Assembly (NCBI GenBank): GCA_031253985.1
Contig: JAIRVH010000023.1
Coordinates: 62,001-126,000, forward strand
Source of the DNA: Sphingobacterium sp.
Lineage (GTDB): Bacteria > Bacteroidota > Bacteroidia > Sphingobacteriales > Sphingobacteriaceae
DNA length: 64,000 nucleotides
Reading direction: 5' to 3'
Under the pieces are notes generated by a model. It searched no databases. It was not told where the DNA came from and saw only the letters and a list, made by a program, of their open reading frames with translations. The position numbers were made by a program, and so were the translations under genes. This document shows, piece by piece, positions 54,309 through 63,881 of this stretch. Every line of letters begins with the position of its first letter. The first letter of the stretch is position 1.

Positions 54309-55817
54309 ATGATCCAAGATATAATTGACGTTTTCCAACTTTTTATATTTTCTTACAGTAGCCTGACCATGGTGATCTACGTCATCATGGCGGTGCTATC
54401 GTATAAGGGAATAATGTTATATAGACGGAAAAATAGAGAGCACTATACACAAAATGTAATTTCGAGCCCCCTTTCGCCAGGCATTTCTGTCATTGCTCCG
54501 GCTTACAACGAAGGCCTGACCATCATTGATAATGTGTATGCATTAATGCATCTGAATTATCCGTTGTATGAAGTGATTATTGTCAATGACGGTAGTACGG
54601 ATGATACATTGGAAAAATTGGTGGAGCATTTCGAACTTAAGGAAGTAGATCTCCCTTATAATGAAAAGATCAAAACGAAGGCTGTAAAGCGCTTTTTTCG
54701 ATCTATTAATCGCGCTTATGAAAAGCTGTTGGTCATTGATAAAGAGAACGGAAAAGGCAAAGCGGACGCTTCGAATGCCGGTATTAATGCCTCAAAATTT
54801 GATTATTTTCTCTGTACAGATGTGGACTGCATCCTACATGAAGATACCCTTTCCAGGCTTATGCGCCCTATTTTAGACGAAAAGAGCCGGAGCCGCTTAA
54901 AAGACATTCAGGTGATTCCCGATACCGGTTATATCCACGTGGAGAATAATCAACGTCGGGTCATAGCGGTAGGGGCGCCCCTGCGGATGATCAATTCTTC
55001 TGAAGTGGATAATGGTGTAATAACACGCTTCAAACCACCACATAAAGTACTCCCACGTTTTCAGGAACTGGAGTATATTCGCGCATACTTGCTTTCAAAA
55101 ATGGCTTGGAGCTCAATTAATTGTGTCCCAAATGTGTCTGGAGGACTTGGCCTTTTTGATAAACATATTGCGGTGAAAGTAGGGGGCTATGATCCACGCT
55201 CATTTGCTGAAGATATTGATATGGTGACACGTATGAGTGTTTACATGATCCAGAATAATCACAAATATGCGATACGGTATATTCCTGTTTCGTTGTGCTG
55301 GACGGAAGGACCACAAACCTTGCCGGTATTCAGTAGACAGCGTGTACGCTGGGCTAGGGGATTGATCCAGATCATGCTGTTACACCGTCATGTTTTATTT
55401 AATTTTAAGTTTAAAAGGCTCGGTCTTATTGTCTTTCCTTATAACTTCTTATTTGAGTTTTTGGCGCCTATTTTCGAAGTATTGGGGCTGTTGTTTTACA
55501 TCTATCTTATTGTAATAGGCGCCATCAATTGGGAAAATACATTTACATTACTCGCTTTTCTTTATATGTTTTCTGTCCTGGTGAGCTCCATAGCTGTGCT
55601 ATGGGATCAATTAATTGAAAGACATTACCGCAAAACGAGTGAGGTGATAGGCCTGTGCCTCACGGCCTTTGCTGAACCCTTTATTTATCATCCGCTCATT
55701 GTTTTTTTTAGTATCAAAGGCTACATACAGTCCATGTTCAGGCAAAAGCTGGTATGGGGGAATATGCAGCGTAAAGGTTTTGCAAGCCAAAAATCTACTG
55801 TCAAAAATCAAGCTTAA
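54309..55817 (+). CDS. Processive family 2 glycosyltransferase (polysaccharide synthase)
   Basis: The ATG at 54309 gives 502 residues; upstream starts would overlap the HEAT gene. It has an N-terminal helix, the GT2 domain with SVIAPAYNEG, VNDGSTDD (93-99), the DxD TDVD (170-173), AEDIDM (Glu301-Asp302) and QRVRW (344-348), the signature of processive synthases such as PgaC and BcsA, then four or five C-terminal helices. The C-terminal helices form the translocation path. The polymer is unknown. No PilZ domain is seen, so direct c-di-GMP control by PilZ is unlikely. Confidence 0.9.
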   Translation: MIQDIIDVFQLFIFSYSSLTMVIYVIMAVLSYKGIMLYRRKNREHYTQNVISSPLSPGISVIAPAYNEGLTIIDNVYALMHLNYPLYEVIIVNDGSTDDTLEKLVEHFELKEVDLPYNEKIKTKAVKRFFRSINRAYEKLLVIDKENGKGKADASNAGINASKFDYFLCTDVDCILHEDTLSRLMRPILDEKSRSRLKDIQVIPDTGYIHVENNQRRVIAVGAPLRMINSSEVDNGVITRFKPPHKVLPRFQELEYIRAYLLSKMAWSSINCVPNVSGGLGLFDKHIAVKVGGYDPRSFAEDIDMVTRMSVYMIQNNHKYAIRYIPVSLCWTEGPQTLPVFSRQRVRWARGLIQIMLLHRHVLFNFKFKRLGLIVFPYNFLFEFLAPIFEVLGLLFYIYLIVIGAINWENTFTLLAFLYMFSVLVSSIAVLWDQLIERHYRKTSEVIGLCLTAFAEPFIYHPLIVFFSIKGYIQSMFRQKLVWGNMQRKGFASQKSTVKNQA

Positions 55818-55823
55818 GCTATT

Positions 55824-58694
55824 ATGAATTTCCGTTATACTATTTTTATTTTCTTCCTACTTTCTATACAGGTGTTGCGAGCGCAGACCTGGAGTTCCGT
55901 GCGTGCCGAAAAATTGTACCAACAGGCTGTGGTAGAAATTAAATCTGCTCAGCAGCAGAAAGCTTTGAAGTCATTGGAGGAGGCCATAAAACTGAATCCA
56001 GCCCATATCGATGCGCAGGTGCAACTTGCCCGAATCTATATGGCGCAAAAACACTATGATCAGTCGATCCGTACCGCACAACTGGTACTGCGTGCTTCGC
56101 CCGAATATGAAGATGTATATTATTATATTATAGGTTCTTATTTATCAAAAAATCGTCCTGCTGAAGCCTTGCGGTACGTCGAAATGGCATTGGCGCGTTT
56201 TGCTGCTAACAAGGATTTCGGAATCAAAAAGCTCAATATACTGGATATGCTCAAACGCTATCAGGATGGAGATTCTTGGGCACAGGTTCTGATCCGGCGC
56301 TTTCCGACCGATGGGAGTGTACGACTCGCTATGGCCGGTCATTATGAAGCAAAAGCCGATTGGTATAAAGGGAATAAAATGGATAATCTGGCCAATTCTT
56401 ATTATGAAAAGGCGCTCGAACTCGCACCTAAAAATACAGATCTCATCGAAAAAATGAACAATCTCGTGTCGCAAGGCGGTGATTATGACGCCCGAATTGC
56501 CAAGGCAAATGCGCTATTGAACAACGATAGTAAATCTTATAATGCGTTATTCCAAAAGCTCAGCCTGCTACAGGAATCACATCGTTATGCAGAGGCTTTA
56601 GAAGTGTTACGTGTGATCTTACGCTATTATCCGAAAGATAAGAAAGCCCTTGACCTAAACAATAGTTTACGGAAAGAAGCAGCCGGATATTATCAGAACA
56701 CGGATACTTATGCACTTTATCAGTCGATTTTGGATCAGAATCCAGGTGATCGGGAAGCCTTGGAAAAGGTGGTAGGCATAGCCGCGTCCCGGGGGGAGAC
56801 GACACAGGCACTGTATTGGGTAGACCGTGCCTTACAGCGAAATGCAGCCGATCGTGTATTACTGCGCAGAAAAATGGATTTTGAATATCAGCTACATCGC
56901 TATCAGACAGCGGCAGATATCGCTGTTAAGCTCTATGGGAGCAATGGTGATAAAGCGTTCAGATCAGAAGCGTTACAAATGATCAATGCCTGTGGCAGCT
57001 ATTATCTGCAACAACAACAAGCCGATAGCGCCATCGTTTACTATGATCGTACTCTTCACTTAGATCGCAGCAATATGCCAGCCCTGCAAGGGCGTATTTC
57101 CGCTCTTGTACTGCAAAATAATTTATCCTCGGCCCTTCGGGAGCTGGATCAGGCCATTGGTTATTATCCAAATGATATCGATTTACAGTTAAAAAAGGCG
57201 GGATTCCTGGCACAATCGGGAAAAATACAACAAGCTGTAGCTTTAAGCGAAAAACTTTACGCCAGTAATCCGGGAAATCCGAAGCTTAAATCACTTTACT
57301 TGGAGCAGAAACTTGCGGCAGCCAATGCTTGCATGCTAGTCGAAGAGTACGGTGAAGCGGAAACGCATCTTCGCCAATTACTCGTCGAAGACAACGATAA
57401 TAAAGAAGCCCTACACTACCTTTCTAATATCCTTGACCTTAGAAGACACTATCCGGAAGCTTTGCTCGTTGTTCAGCAGGCCCTGCAAAGTTATCCGGGG
57501 GATCGCGAATTTCTTCAGAAGAAAGCTGCAATCCTTCACAATAGTACGCAGTATATGGCGGCTGCTCAGGTTGCCACCATGCTGCGGAAAGAATATCCGT
57601 ATAATCAAAAGTACCGTACTATGGTACAGGATGCCTGGATGTCGGCTGGATTGGCTTTTCAAAAAAAGGGGGTAGCCGATAGCGCAATCTTTTGTTTTGA
57701 TCGCGTGCTCGAGGGCAATCGGACAGATTCGCTCGCCTATAGTAATAAAATAAACCTTCTGATGGGAAAAGGAGACTTTGCTTATGCCTTGCAGAGTGTG
57801 GATACGGCATTGCAGTATTTTGAGTATGCCGAGCCTTTTCTTCTAAAAAAAGTAATTGTACTAGACAGTTTGGGGCAATTTGTTGAAGCGGCCCATTATG
57901 CCGATACGCTATCCAAGCGCTTCGATCTGCGGAAACACAGGGAATATGCGGCTCTTCTGCGAAGTAAAACCATGCAGCACGCCTTTGGGCTTTCTTTGCT
58001 GAATAGCTCCTTTTCAGGTGTCGATGATAATCCGGCTCCACCTGCCTACCGTATTGCGACACTGTATTACACCCGGCGTTTGTCACCAAAAATAAGTTAT
58101 GGTGCACAGCTGTTATTCACAGGAAGACAATCGGGTACCGGCATTATGGGAGAAGGCGACCTGACGTATACGGCGAATAAATTGCTTTACTGGAATGCTT
58201 CGATAGGTATATCGAATAATGTGTTGCTTCCCAAATATAGGTTGGCCTATTCGCTTTATCGGCAGCTCGGAAAAGGTTTCGAAGGGGAGATAGGGGCACG
58301 TTTTCTGGAAGTTGTAGCGATTAAAGCGGTATCAGTGCTTGCAGGGGCCAGCAAAAGTTTTGACCCTTTTCTGCTGAATGCACGAGTTTTTGCCATCAAA
58401 GAGGAAAAGGATTTTTACTTCGCTTTTCAGGCAGGTGCAAAATATGAGCTTACTGAAGCTGATTTATTGCAGGCAAATTTTGGACTCGGAACTTCACCAG
58501 ATGACAGAAGCAGGCTTATTTTACTGCCTGAATTGGGAGGTGTTATGAGTCGAAGTGTGGGGGCGGGATACAGACGTACAATAAATTATCGTACATCGTT
58601 AGGTCTAAATGGTACCTACACGAGTCAAAAAATTGGTATTGCAACATTTCGTAATCAATATGATCTACTGCTCGCCTTACAGGTGAAATTTTAA
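55824..58694 (+). CDS. TPR protein with C-terminal YaiO-like outer-membrane barrel
   Basis: This 956-residue protein has a signal peptide (MNFRYTIFIFFLLSIQVLRAQ), many TPR repeats (about 30-700, for example AHIDAQVQLARIYMAQKHYDQSIRTAQLVL, KEALHYLSNILDLRRHYPEALLVVQQAL) and a C-terminal barrel region (about 715-956, SYGAQLLFTGRQSGTG, FYFAFQAGAKYELTEAD, ending LLALQVKF). This is the design of exporters in synthase-dependent systems (PgaA, BcsC: TPR then barrel). It lies six bases after the synthase. Confidence 0.85.
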   Translation: MNFRYTIFIFFLLSIQVLRAQTWSSVRAEKLYQQAVVEIKSAQQQKALKSLEEAIKLNPAHIDAQVQLARIYMAQKHYDQSIRTAQLVLRASPEYEDVYYYIIGSYLSKNRPAEALRYVEMALARFAANKDFGIKKLNILDMLKRYQDGDSWAQVLIRRFPTDGSVRLAMAGHYEAKADWYKGNKMDNLANSYYEKALELAPKNTDLIEKMNNLVSQGGDYDARIAKANALLNNDSKSYNALFQKLSLLQESHRYAEALEVLRVILRYYPKDKKALDLNNSLRKEAAGYYQNTDTYALYQSILDQNPGDREALEKVVGIAASRGETTQALYWVDRALQRNAADRVLLRRKMDFEYQLHRYQTAADIAVKLYGSNGDKAFRSEALQMINACGSYYLQQQQADSAIVYYDRTLHLDRSNMPALQGRISALVLQNNLSSALRELDQAIGYYPNDIDLQLKKAGFLAQSGKIQQAVALSEKLYASNPGNPKLKSLYLEQKLAAANACMLVEEYGEAETHLRQLLVEDNDNKEALHYLSNILDLRRHYPEALLVVQQALQSYPGDREFLQKKAAILHNSTQYMAAAQVATMLRKEYPYNQKYRTMVQDAWMSAGLAFQKKGVADSAIFCFDRVLEGNRTDSLAYSNKINLLMGKGDFAYALQSVDTALQYFEYAEPFLLKKVIVLDSLGQFVEAAHYADTLSKRFDLRKHREYAALLRSKTMQHAFGLSLLNSSFSGVDDNPAPPAYRIATLYYTRRLSPKISYGAQLLFTGRQSGTGIMGEGDLTYTANKLLYWNASIGISNNVLLPKYRLAYSLYRQLGKGFEGEIGARFLEVVAIKAVSVLAGASKSFDPFLLNARVFAIKEEKDFYFAFQAGAKYELTEADLLQANFGLGTSPDDRSRLILLPELGGVMSRSVGAGYRRTINYRTSLGLNGTYTSQKIGIATFRNQYDLLLALQVKF

Positions 58695-58714
58695 CTCTAG
58701 CCAATAATTGAACA

Positions 58715-61123
58715 ATGAATCGTACAATTTTAATTTTAGGTGCCGAAGGGTACTTGGGCTGGCCGCTAGCCATGAAGTTAGCACTGCACCATCCAGACCA
58801 AAAAATTATATTGCTGGATAATGGCTGGCGCAAAAGCACGGTTGCAAATCTCGGATTTGGCCCCTGGCTACAGATTCCGGATCTCTCAAGTCGTATCGAA
58901 GCATTTGGCCGAAAATATGGTTTAGCTAATATGTGTGGTGTACACGCTGAGGTTTGTTCGGACGAATTGGCGGAACTGATACGTCGGGAACGGCCGCATA
59001 CAATTTATCATCTCGCACAGCAGTGTTCGGCGAGTTATTCGATGTTGGGATTACAACAGGCTCTTTACACCATCCGTAACAATGAAGAAGGTAATATGCG
59101 TCTTCTCTGGGCGGTACGCGAATTTGTACCGAAAGCCCATATTATTAAGCTTGGATCTTTTGGTGAATATGCCAAGGGCGGATTGCCGGTAGCAGAAGGC
59201 TATTTTAAGCCTGGTTATAAAGGACAGTTGGCGTCAACGCCTTTACCTTACCCTAGGGCGGCAAACGATATTTATCATGTTTCCAAAATAAATGACTCGA
59301 ATTATGTAGCGATGGCGACGCGTACCTGGGGGCTTCGCATCACGGAAGTGATGCAGGCAACGGTCTTTGGTCTACTAACACCGGAAATGGATGCCTCGCC
59401 TGATCTTTTTACCCGTTTTGATTACGATCCGATATTTGGAACGGTAACCAATCGTTTTATAGCGCAGATAGTTTCTGGTTCTCCGATGACAGTATACGGT
59501 AGCGGAAACCAGCGTACCGGGCTTATGGCGTTGAACGATGCGGTCAATTCGCTGGCCCGATTTGTTGAAGATATACCACCAGCGGGTGAACATCGTGTGG
59601 TGAACCATGTTACAGAAACACACTATTCAATCAATGAATTAGCCGAGGATATTGCTGACATTGCCAGAGGTGAGGGGTTGGATCCCAAGATTTCTTTTAC
59701 CTCCGATCTTAGAGGGGAAAGTGCTACCAAGAAACCTATGTACACTATTGAGACAAGTCTGCAGGGAAGTAATTTATACCATACCGATTTCCATACCGTG
59801 ATAAAAGAATCCATCAGTCTTTTACAAAAACAATATAGTACACTTCTATCGCATCATTTTTCACCGCATAGCGCCTGGAACGAAGGTTCTCATGGGAGAA
59901 ATCTTGATCTTAAAAGAGTAGATGCCGCGCGAAAAATAGAAGATGAATCGTATTGGGATCAGATCAGGATCAATACATTTCCCTCGACCGGAGTGAATCT
60001 GAATCCGGGCTGCCTGGCTACGTTGCCACAGGATCGACTCGAAACCATCAAAAATCAGATAAATGGCAATCCGCTTTCACTGTATGCTTTGGGAAGGGAA
60101 GCTTTTACTTCCATACAAGAGGAATGTGCTAACTTGTGGCCATCTATCGGTTATCGATGTAATGTGACTTCCAGTACATCTCAGGCCATGAATTTATTGG
60201 CATTGGTGCTCTTGCGGAGATTACAGGAGGATGGGAAGAGGTGTTTTCAGGTCCTGACTAGTGAACATGAACATCCAGGTGGAATTGGTCCCTTTGAACA
60301 ATTACCAGAATATCAAGTCACTTATCTCCCTGATGTTGTCCTTAATGACGCGGAGGAATTTAACAGATGCTTGCACGAAATGCAACCAGACATCGTCTTC
60401 TTATCCCATGTCTATTATCCTACGGGAAAGCTGATGCAAGACAAGTGGCGCCTGAGCAAAATAAAAAAGACTGTTCCAAATGCAATTCTGATTCTTGACG
60501 TAGCACAGTCACTGGGGATTCAGCAACTTTCTTTTGGGGATGCCGATGTATTGATCGGGAGTACGCACAAATGGTTGCATGGACCGTTGGGTGGTGGCTT
60601 AGCTTGGCTTAAAGAAGATTTTGCAAGCTGGATCGGGGCCTTATATTGGAATAAGCAGCATCTTTTTGACGATCCGCAGACTCATGGATTCAGCATTCCC
60701 GGGGGGCAAGATTTCTTATTGTATGAAAGGTTGAGGCAAAGCCTAAAACGCTATCGAGAAATTGGGCCGAAAGCGATCCTTGATCGCAGTACCTATCTGG
60801 CAGCTTATCTGAAAAGGGAGCTTCATGGGATCTTGGACCACGCAGGTATTGCGCACTGTTTTATGGGGGATGATGTATCTCCGGTCGTCAGTCTACTGGT
60901 GTCAGATTATGATCCTTATCCGCTGTACGAGTTTTTGCGAAAGAAAGACATCCATGTTAAATGTATTAAGCACTGTAGGGTAGAAGCGAAGGTTGGACAT
61001 GTACTGCGTTTTGGCATCCCTTATTATGAAAACATGCGCCGTTTGCGCATGGTGCTCGATATAATAGCTTCTTTTGTGGGCTGTGCTGTCGTGGATAAGC
61101 AAGAAGTAGACTTGGTGGTATAG
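58715..61123 (+). CDS. Fusion of an SQD1-like NAD-dependent enzyme and a class V PLP enzyme
   Basis: The 802-residue protein has two domains. Residues 1-385 resemble UDP-sulfoquinovose synthase (SQD1): GAEGYLG (9-15), AQQCSASYSM (101-110), KLGSFGEY (145-152, Ser148), IYHVSK (Tyr187, Lys191), FDYDPIFGTVTNRF. Residues 405-802 are a cysteine-desulfurase-like class V PLP enzyme: TSEHEHPGG (His520 region), LDVAQSLG (Asp595), GSTHKW (Lys619), and KHC at 752-754 in the place of the desulfurase active-site Cys loop. In plant SQD1 the AQQC position has Arg, as I recall. The gene sits between the exporter and a glycosidase. Role: probably makes a modified nucleotide sugar. Confidence 0.75.
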   Translation: MNRTILILGAEGYLGWPLAMKLALHHPDQKIILLDNGWRKSTVANLGFGPWLQIPDLSSRIEAFGRKYGLANMCGVHAEVCSDELAELIRRERPHTIYHLAQQCSASYSMLGLQQALYTIRNNEEGNMRLLWAVREFVPKAHIIKLGSFGEYAKGGLPVAEGYFKPGYKGQLASTPLPYPRAANDIYHVSKINDSNYVAMATRTWGLRITEVMQATVFGLLTPEMDASPDLFTRFDYDPIFGTVTNRFIAQIVSGSPMTVYGSGNQRTGLMALNDAVNSLARFVEDIPPAGEHRVVNHVTETHYSINELAEDIADIARGEGLDPKISFTSDLRGESATKKPMYTIETSLQGSNLYHTDFHTVIKESISLLQKQYSTLLSHHFSPHSAWNEGSHGRNLDLKRVDAARKIEDESYWDQIRINTFPSTGVNLNPGCLATLPQDRLETIKNQINGNPLSLYALGREAFTSIQEECANLWPSIGYRCNVTSSTSQAMNLLALVLLRRLQEDGKRCFQVLTSEHEHPGGIGPFEQLPEYQVTYLPDVVLNDAEEFNRCLHEMQPDIVFLSHVYYPTGKLMQDKWRLSKIKKTVPNAILILDVAQSLGIQQLSFGDADVLIGSTHKWLHGPLGGGLAWLKEDFASWIGALYWNKQHLFDDPQTHGFSIPGGQDFLLYERLRQSLKRYREIGPKAILDRSTYLAAYLKRELHGILDHAGIAHCFMGDDVSPVVSLLVSDYDPYPLYEFLRKKDIHVKCIKHCRVEAKVGHVLRFGIPYYENMRRLRMVLDIIASFVGCAVVDKQEVDLVV

Positions 61124-61134
61124 TTTAATGTGGG

Positions 61135-63402
61135 ATGATGACGAATGGAAATTATAAACTGAACCTGTTCGTTCTTGTTGGATTGCTGTTCATTAGCAGC
61201 TGTATGGCGCAGCAAGTGGACATCGTACGCGATAAGAAAGCCGAAACTGAAATCGTTATTTCCTCGCATCCATCAAATTTGGAGCGCAGGGCTGCACTGG
61301 TATTACAAGATTATATCAAACGTATTACTGGCGCACAGCTAGCAATATTGTCGAGCCCTTCTGGGACGAAAAAACACGTAGTATTTATAGGAAATAATTT
61401 TTATCAGCAGCAGATTGGAAAGAAGGTGGAGCTTGGGAGCGAAGGTTTTGAAATTATTGTTCGGGACGAACAAGTTTATCTGACTGGAGGTTCAGGAAAA
61501 GGACTACTGTATGGAGTATATGAACTTATCGAGAAGCAATTTGGCGCACGTAAATATGACCAGGGGCCTGCGTGGGTTCCTAAGCGGGCTAATATTTCCC
61601 TTCCCCAAGATTTTAATTTGCGCTATGAACCCCCTTTACGGTATCGGGAGTCATACTATCCCGCTTCTGCTGACAGCGAGTACCTAGATTGGCATCATTT
61701 ACATCGTTTTGAAGATCTGTGGGGCTTATGGGGGCATTCATTTTTTAAAATTATTCCCCCAGAGGACTATTTTGGTGCGCATCCTGAATATTTCGCTTTA
61801 ACAAACGGAAAGCGCAGCGCAACACAACTCTGTCTGACAAATCCTGAGGTACAGAAAATTGCGATCAATTATTTTCGTCAGGCCATTGCCGATAATCCTG
61901 ATGCGGTCTATTGGTCTATAGCGCCAATGGATGGAAAGGGGTACTGTACCTGTGATCGCTGTACAAAGGTTGATCAGGAGGAGGGAGGGCCTCAGGGTAC
62001 GCTAATCCAATTTGTGAATCGTATTGCGACTCAATTTCCAGAACAGAATTTTACGACCTTAGCCTATGGTTACACGGCAGAAGCTCCCAAAATAACTCGG
62101 CCATCGGCCAATGTACATGTGTTGCTAAGCACGATAGATGCAACGCGGGAGCAGGGCCTAGCGGTTAATCCATCAGCTGCTCCTTTTCGACGTCAGCTCA
62201 AAGACTGGTCGAAGATCTCATCGCATATTTTTGTGTGGGATTACACCACGCAATTTACAGCCTATTTAAATCCTTTTCCGATGTATGATCATTACCAGAG
62301 TAATATCGCCTATATGTATCAAAATGGTGTTAAAGGTATATTTGAACATGGACCTGGATCTACTTTGGCCGATATGTCTGCCTATGCCAGTTATATGCAG
62401 GCCAAGAGCCTATGGAATCCTGAGCTGGATCGAGCTGAGGTGGAAGAGGATTTTTTGGACGGTTATTATGGTGCAGCATCAAAGGATATTAAAAAGTATC
62501 TAAAAGAACTTATTGATGCTCGAAAAACAAGTCGCTCAACTCTTGATATATATGGTAATCCCATTCTTTCGCGACATGGCTATCTGAGTTTTGAAAAGAT
62601 GAGACTTTTTAAGGAACTTTTGAATAACGCGCAAAAAGCTGTAGCTGGAGATCCTAAATTTTTAAGTCGTGTCAAATTGATTGCTCTAAGTCTTGAGTAT
62701 GCAGCTTTGGAGCAGGCAAAGGCTTATGGTGATCATCCGCTCGGCTTTTTAGATAGGAAAGCTGATGGTCAGTGGATGGTCAATCCCCATTGGATGAAGC
62801 GGATTGATGCATTTTTGGACCATGCACTTCGAGGCGGGGCCCTCGAAGTGGCTGAAACTGCTGGTAGTCTTGAGCAATACCGGCAGCAATGGCTAACACT
62901 ATTAAATAAACCCTATTTGCCTTCATTGCTCCAGGGAATACATCCTCAGTTTAAACCTTCGTTTTTGGAAGATTTTCCCGCAAACGGAAAAACAACACTG
63001 AATGATGGGTTATCGGGAACAACAGATTATAGTTACAATTGGCTATTATTTGATAGTAAGGATGTGGAGATTACTTTTCCTTTTCCCAATGAAGCAATGG
63101 CCTCGCAAATTCAGCTTAATTTTCTGCTGGATCCTGCACATTATCTTTTTCTTCCGGATAACATACAGGTGGAGAGCTCAAACGATAATGTTTCGTACGT
63201 GAACATCGGGAGATACAACATCAATACTGGTCTTATTCCCCAAGGCCCGGTTTGTTATCCAGTTTCATTTGAATTAAGGCAACAGCAAGGACGCTTTTTA
63301 AAAGTGAAAATCTTTTTTTCGCAAGAATTTCCATATTGGTTTGACGGATCAAGACATCGCAAACCGCTTTTTGCTATAGATGAAATTGACGTGAGAAAAT
63401 AG
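61135..63402 (+). CDS. DUF4838/alpha-glucuronidase-like lipoprotein
   Basis: The 755-residue protein has a lipobox (FISSCMAQ), an N-terminal domain like that of GH67 alpha-glucuronidases (NLERRAALVLQDYIKRITGAQLAIL, about 45-160), a TIM-barrel-like middle with CTCDRCTKVDQEEGGPQGTLIQFVNRIA (DUF4838), and a C-terminal beta-sandwich (about 610-755). It lies 11 bases after the fusion gene and probably closes the operon. It may trim the exported polymer, as hydrolases do in alginate and PNAG systems. Activity unproven. Confidence 0.75.
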   Translation: MMTNGNYKLNLFVLVGLLFISSCMAQQVDIVRDKKAETEIVISSHPSNLERRAALVLQDYIKRITGAQLAILSSPSGTKKHVVFIGNNFYQQQIGKKVELGSEGFEIIVRDEQVYLTGGSGKGLLYGVYELIEKQFGARKYDQGPAWVPKRANISLPQDFNLRYEPPLRYRESYYPASADSEYLDWHHLHRFEDLWGLWGHSFFKIIPPEDYFGAHPEYFALTNGKRSATQLCLTNPEVQKIAINYFRQAIADNPDAVYWSIAPMDGKGYCTCDRCTKVDQEEGGPQGTLIQFVNRIATQFPEQNFTTLAYGYTAEAPKITRPSANVHVLLSTIDATREQGLAVNPSAAPFRRQLKDWSKISSHIFVWDYTTQFTAYLNPFPMYDHYQSNIAYMYQNGVKGIFEHGPGSTLADMSAYASYMQAKSLWNPELDRAEVEEDFLDGYYGAASKDIKKYLKELIDARKTSRSTLDIYGNPILSRHGYLSFEKMRLFKELLNNAQKAVAGDPKFLSRVKLIALSLEYAALEQAKAYGDHPLGFLDRKADGQWMVNPHWMKRIDAFLDHALRGGALEVAETAGSLEQYRQQWLTLLNKPYLPSLLQGIHPQFKPSFLEDFPANGKTTLNDGLSGTTDYSYNWLLFDSKDVEITFPFPNEAMASQIQLNFLLDPAHYLFLPDNIQVESSNDNVSYVNIGRYNINTGLIPQGPVCYPVSFELRQQQGRFLKVKIFFSQEFPYWFDGSRHRKPLFAIDEIDVRK

Positions 63403-63645
63403 ATACGGTTCGAATTTTTTCTCCTTTTTGCGCTATTTTCGCTGTTAGATTTATCGAAAAGCTGCGGTCTTTAGTGCCATGTGGTTGTTTTGTTTTTTAG
63501 TATAAGTTATCGTGTATACATCATGCTGATCAAGCAGATTAGCTGGGTGGGATGGGGTAATCGGGCTTAATATAAGGCAATTAGGTGTAAATCTTGAATG
63601 AGAGAAAAGCTGTTTTTAATAAGGCTCTATAAGGACTTAAAAATA

Positions 63646-63671
63646 AATGGGGCGAACGCCTTCGCCCCATT
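63646..63671. terminator. Hairpin terminator
   Basis: AATGGGGCGAA pairs with TTCGCCCCATT over 11 bp around CGCC. The T-run is weak, so a transcript-end role is likely but not certain. Confidence 0.6.
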
Positions 63672-63819
63672 ATATCCATTAATATTATCAAGTCGAACGC
63701 AAAAAAAATGACTTGATGGCCCAAATGTAAAAAAATATTATTGAAATTCTCCGGTAAAAATTTACCATAATCGTGTAAAAATCTACATAGTAGTTGAAGG
63801 GCTACATCATTCATAAAAA

Positions 63820-63846
63820 AAGACGGCTAGAATTTCTAGCCGTCTT
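63820..63846 (-). terminator. Rho-independent terminator of the minus-strand gene
   Basis: AAGACGGCTAG (63820-63830) pairs with CTAGCCGTCTT (63836-63846); on the minus strand a run of T follows directly. Confidence 0.85.
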
Positions 63847-63881
63847 CGTTTGGTTTGCCGAAGCTACAATTGTCACTATTT

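Larger units (their letters stand above)
63403..63881. other. Intergenic region with two terminators
   Basis: AT-rich, 479 bases, between the operon end and a minus-strand gene. Apart from the two hairpins listed I see no gene. Confidence 0.5.
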
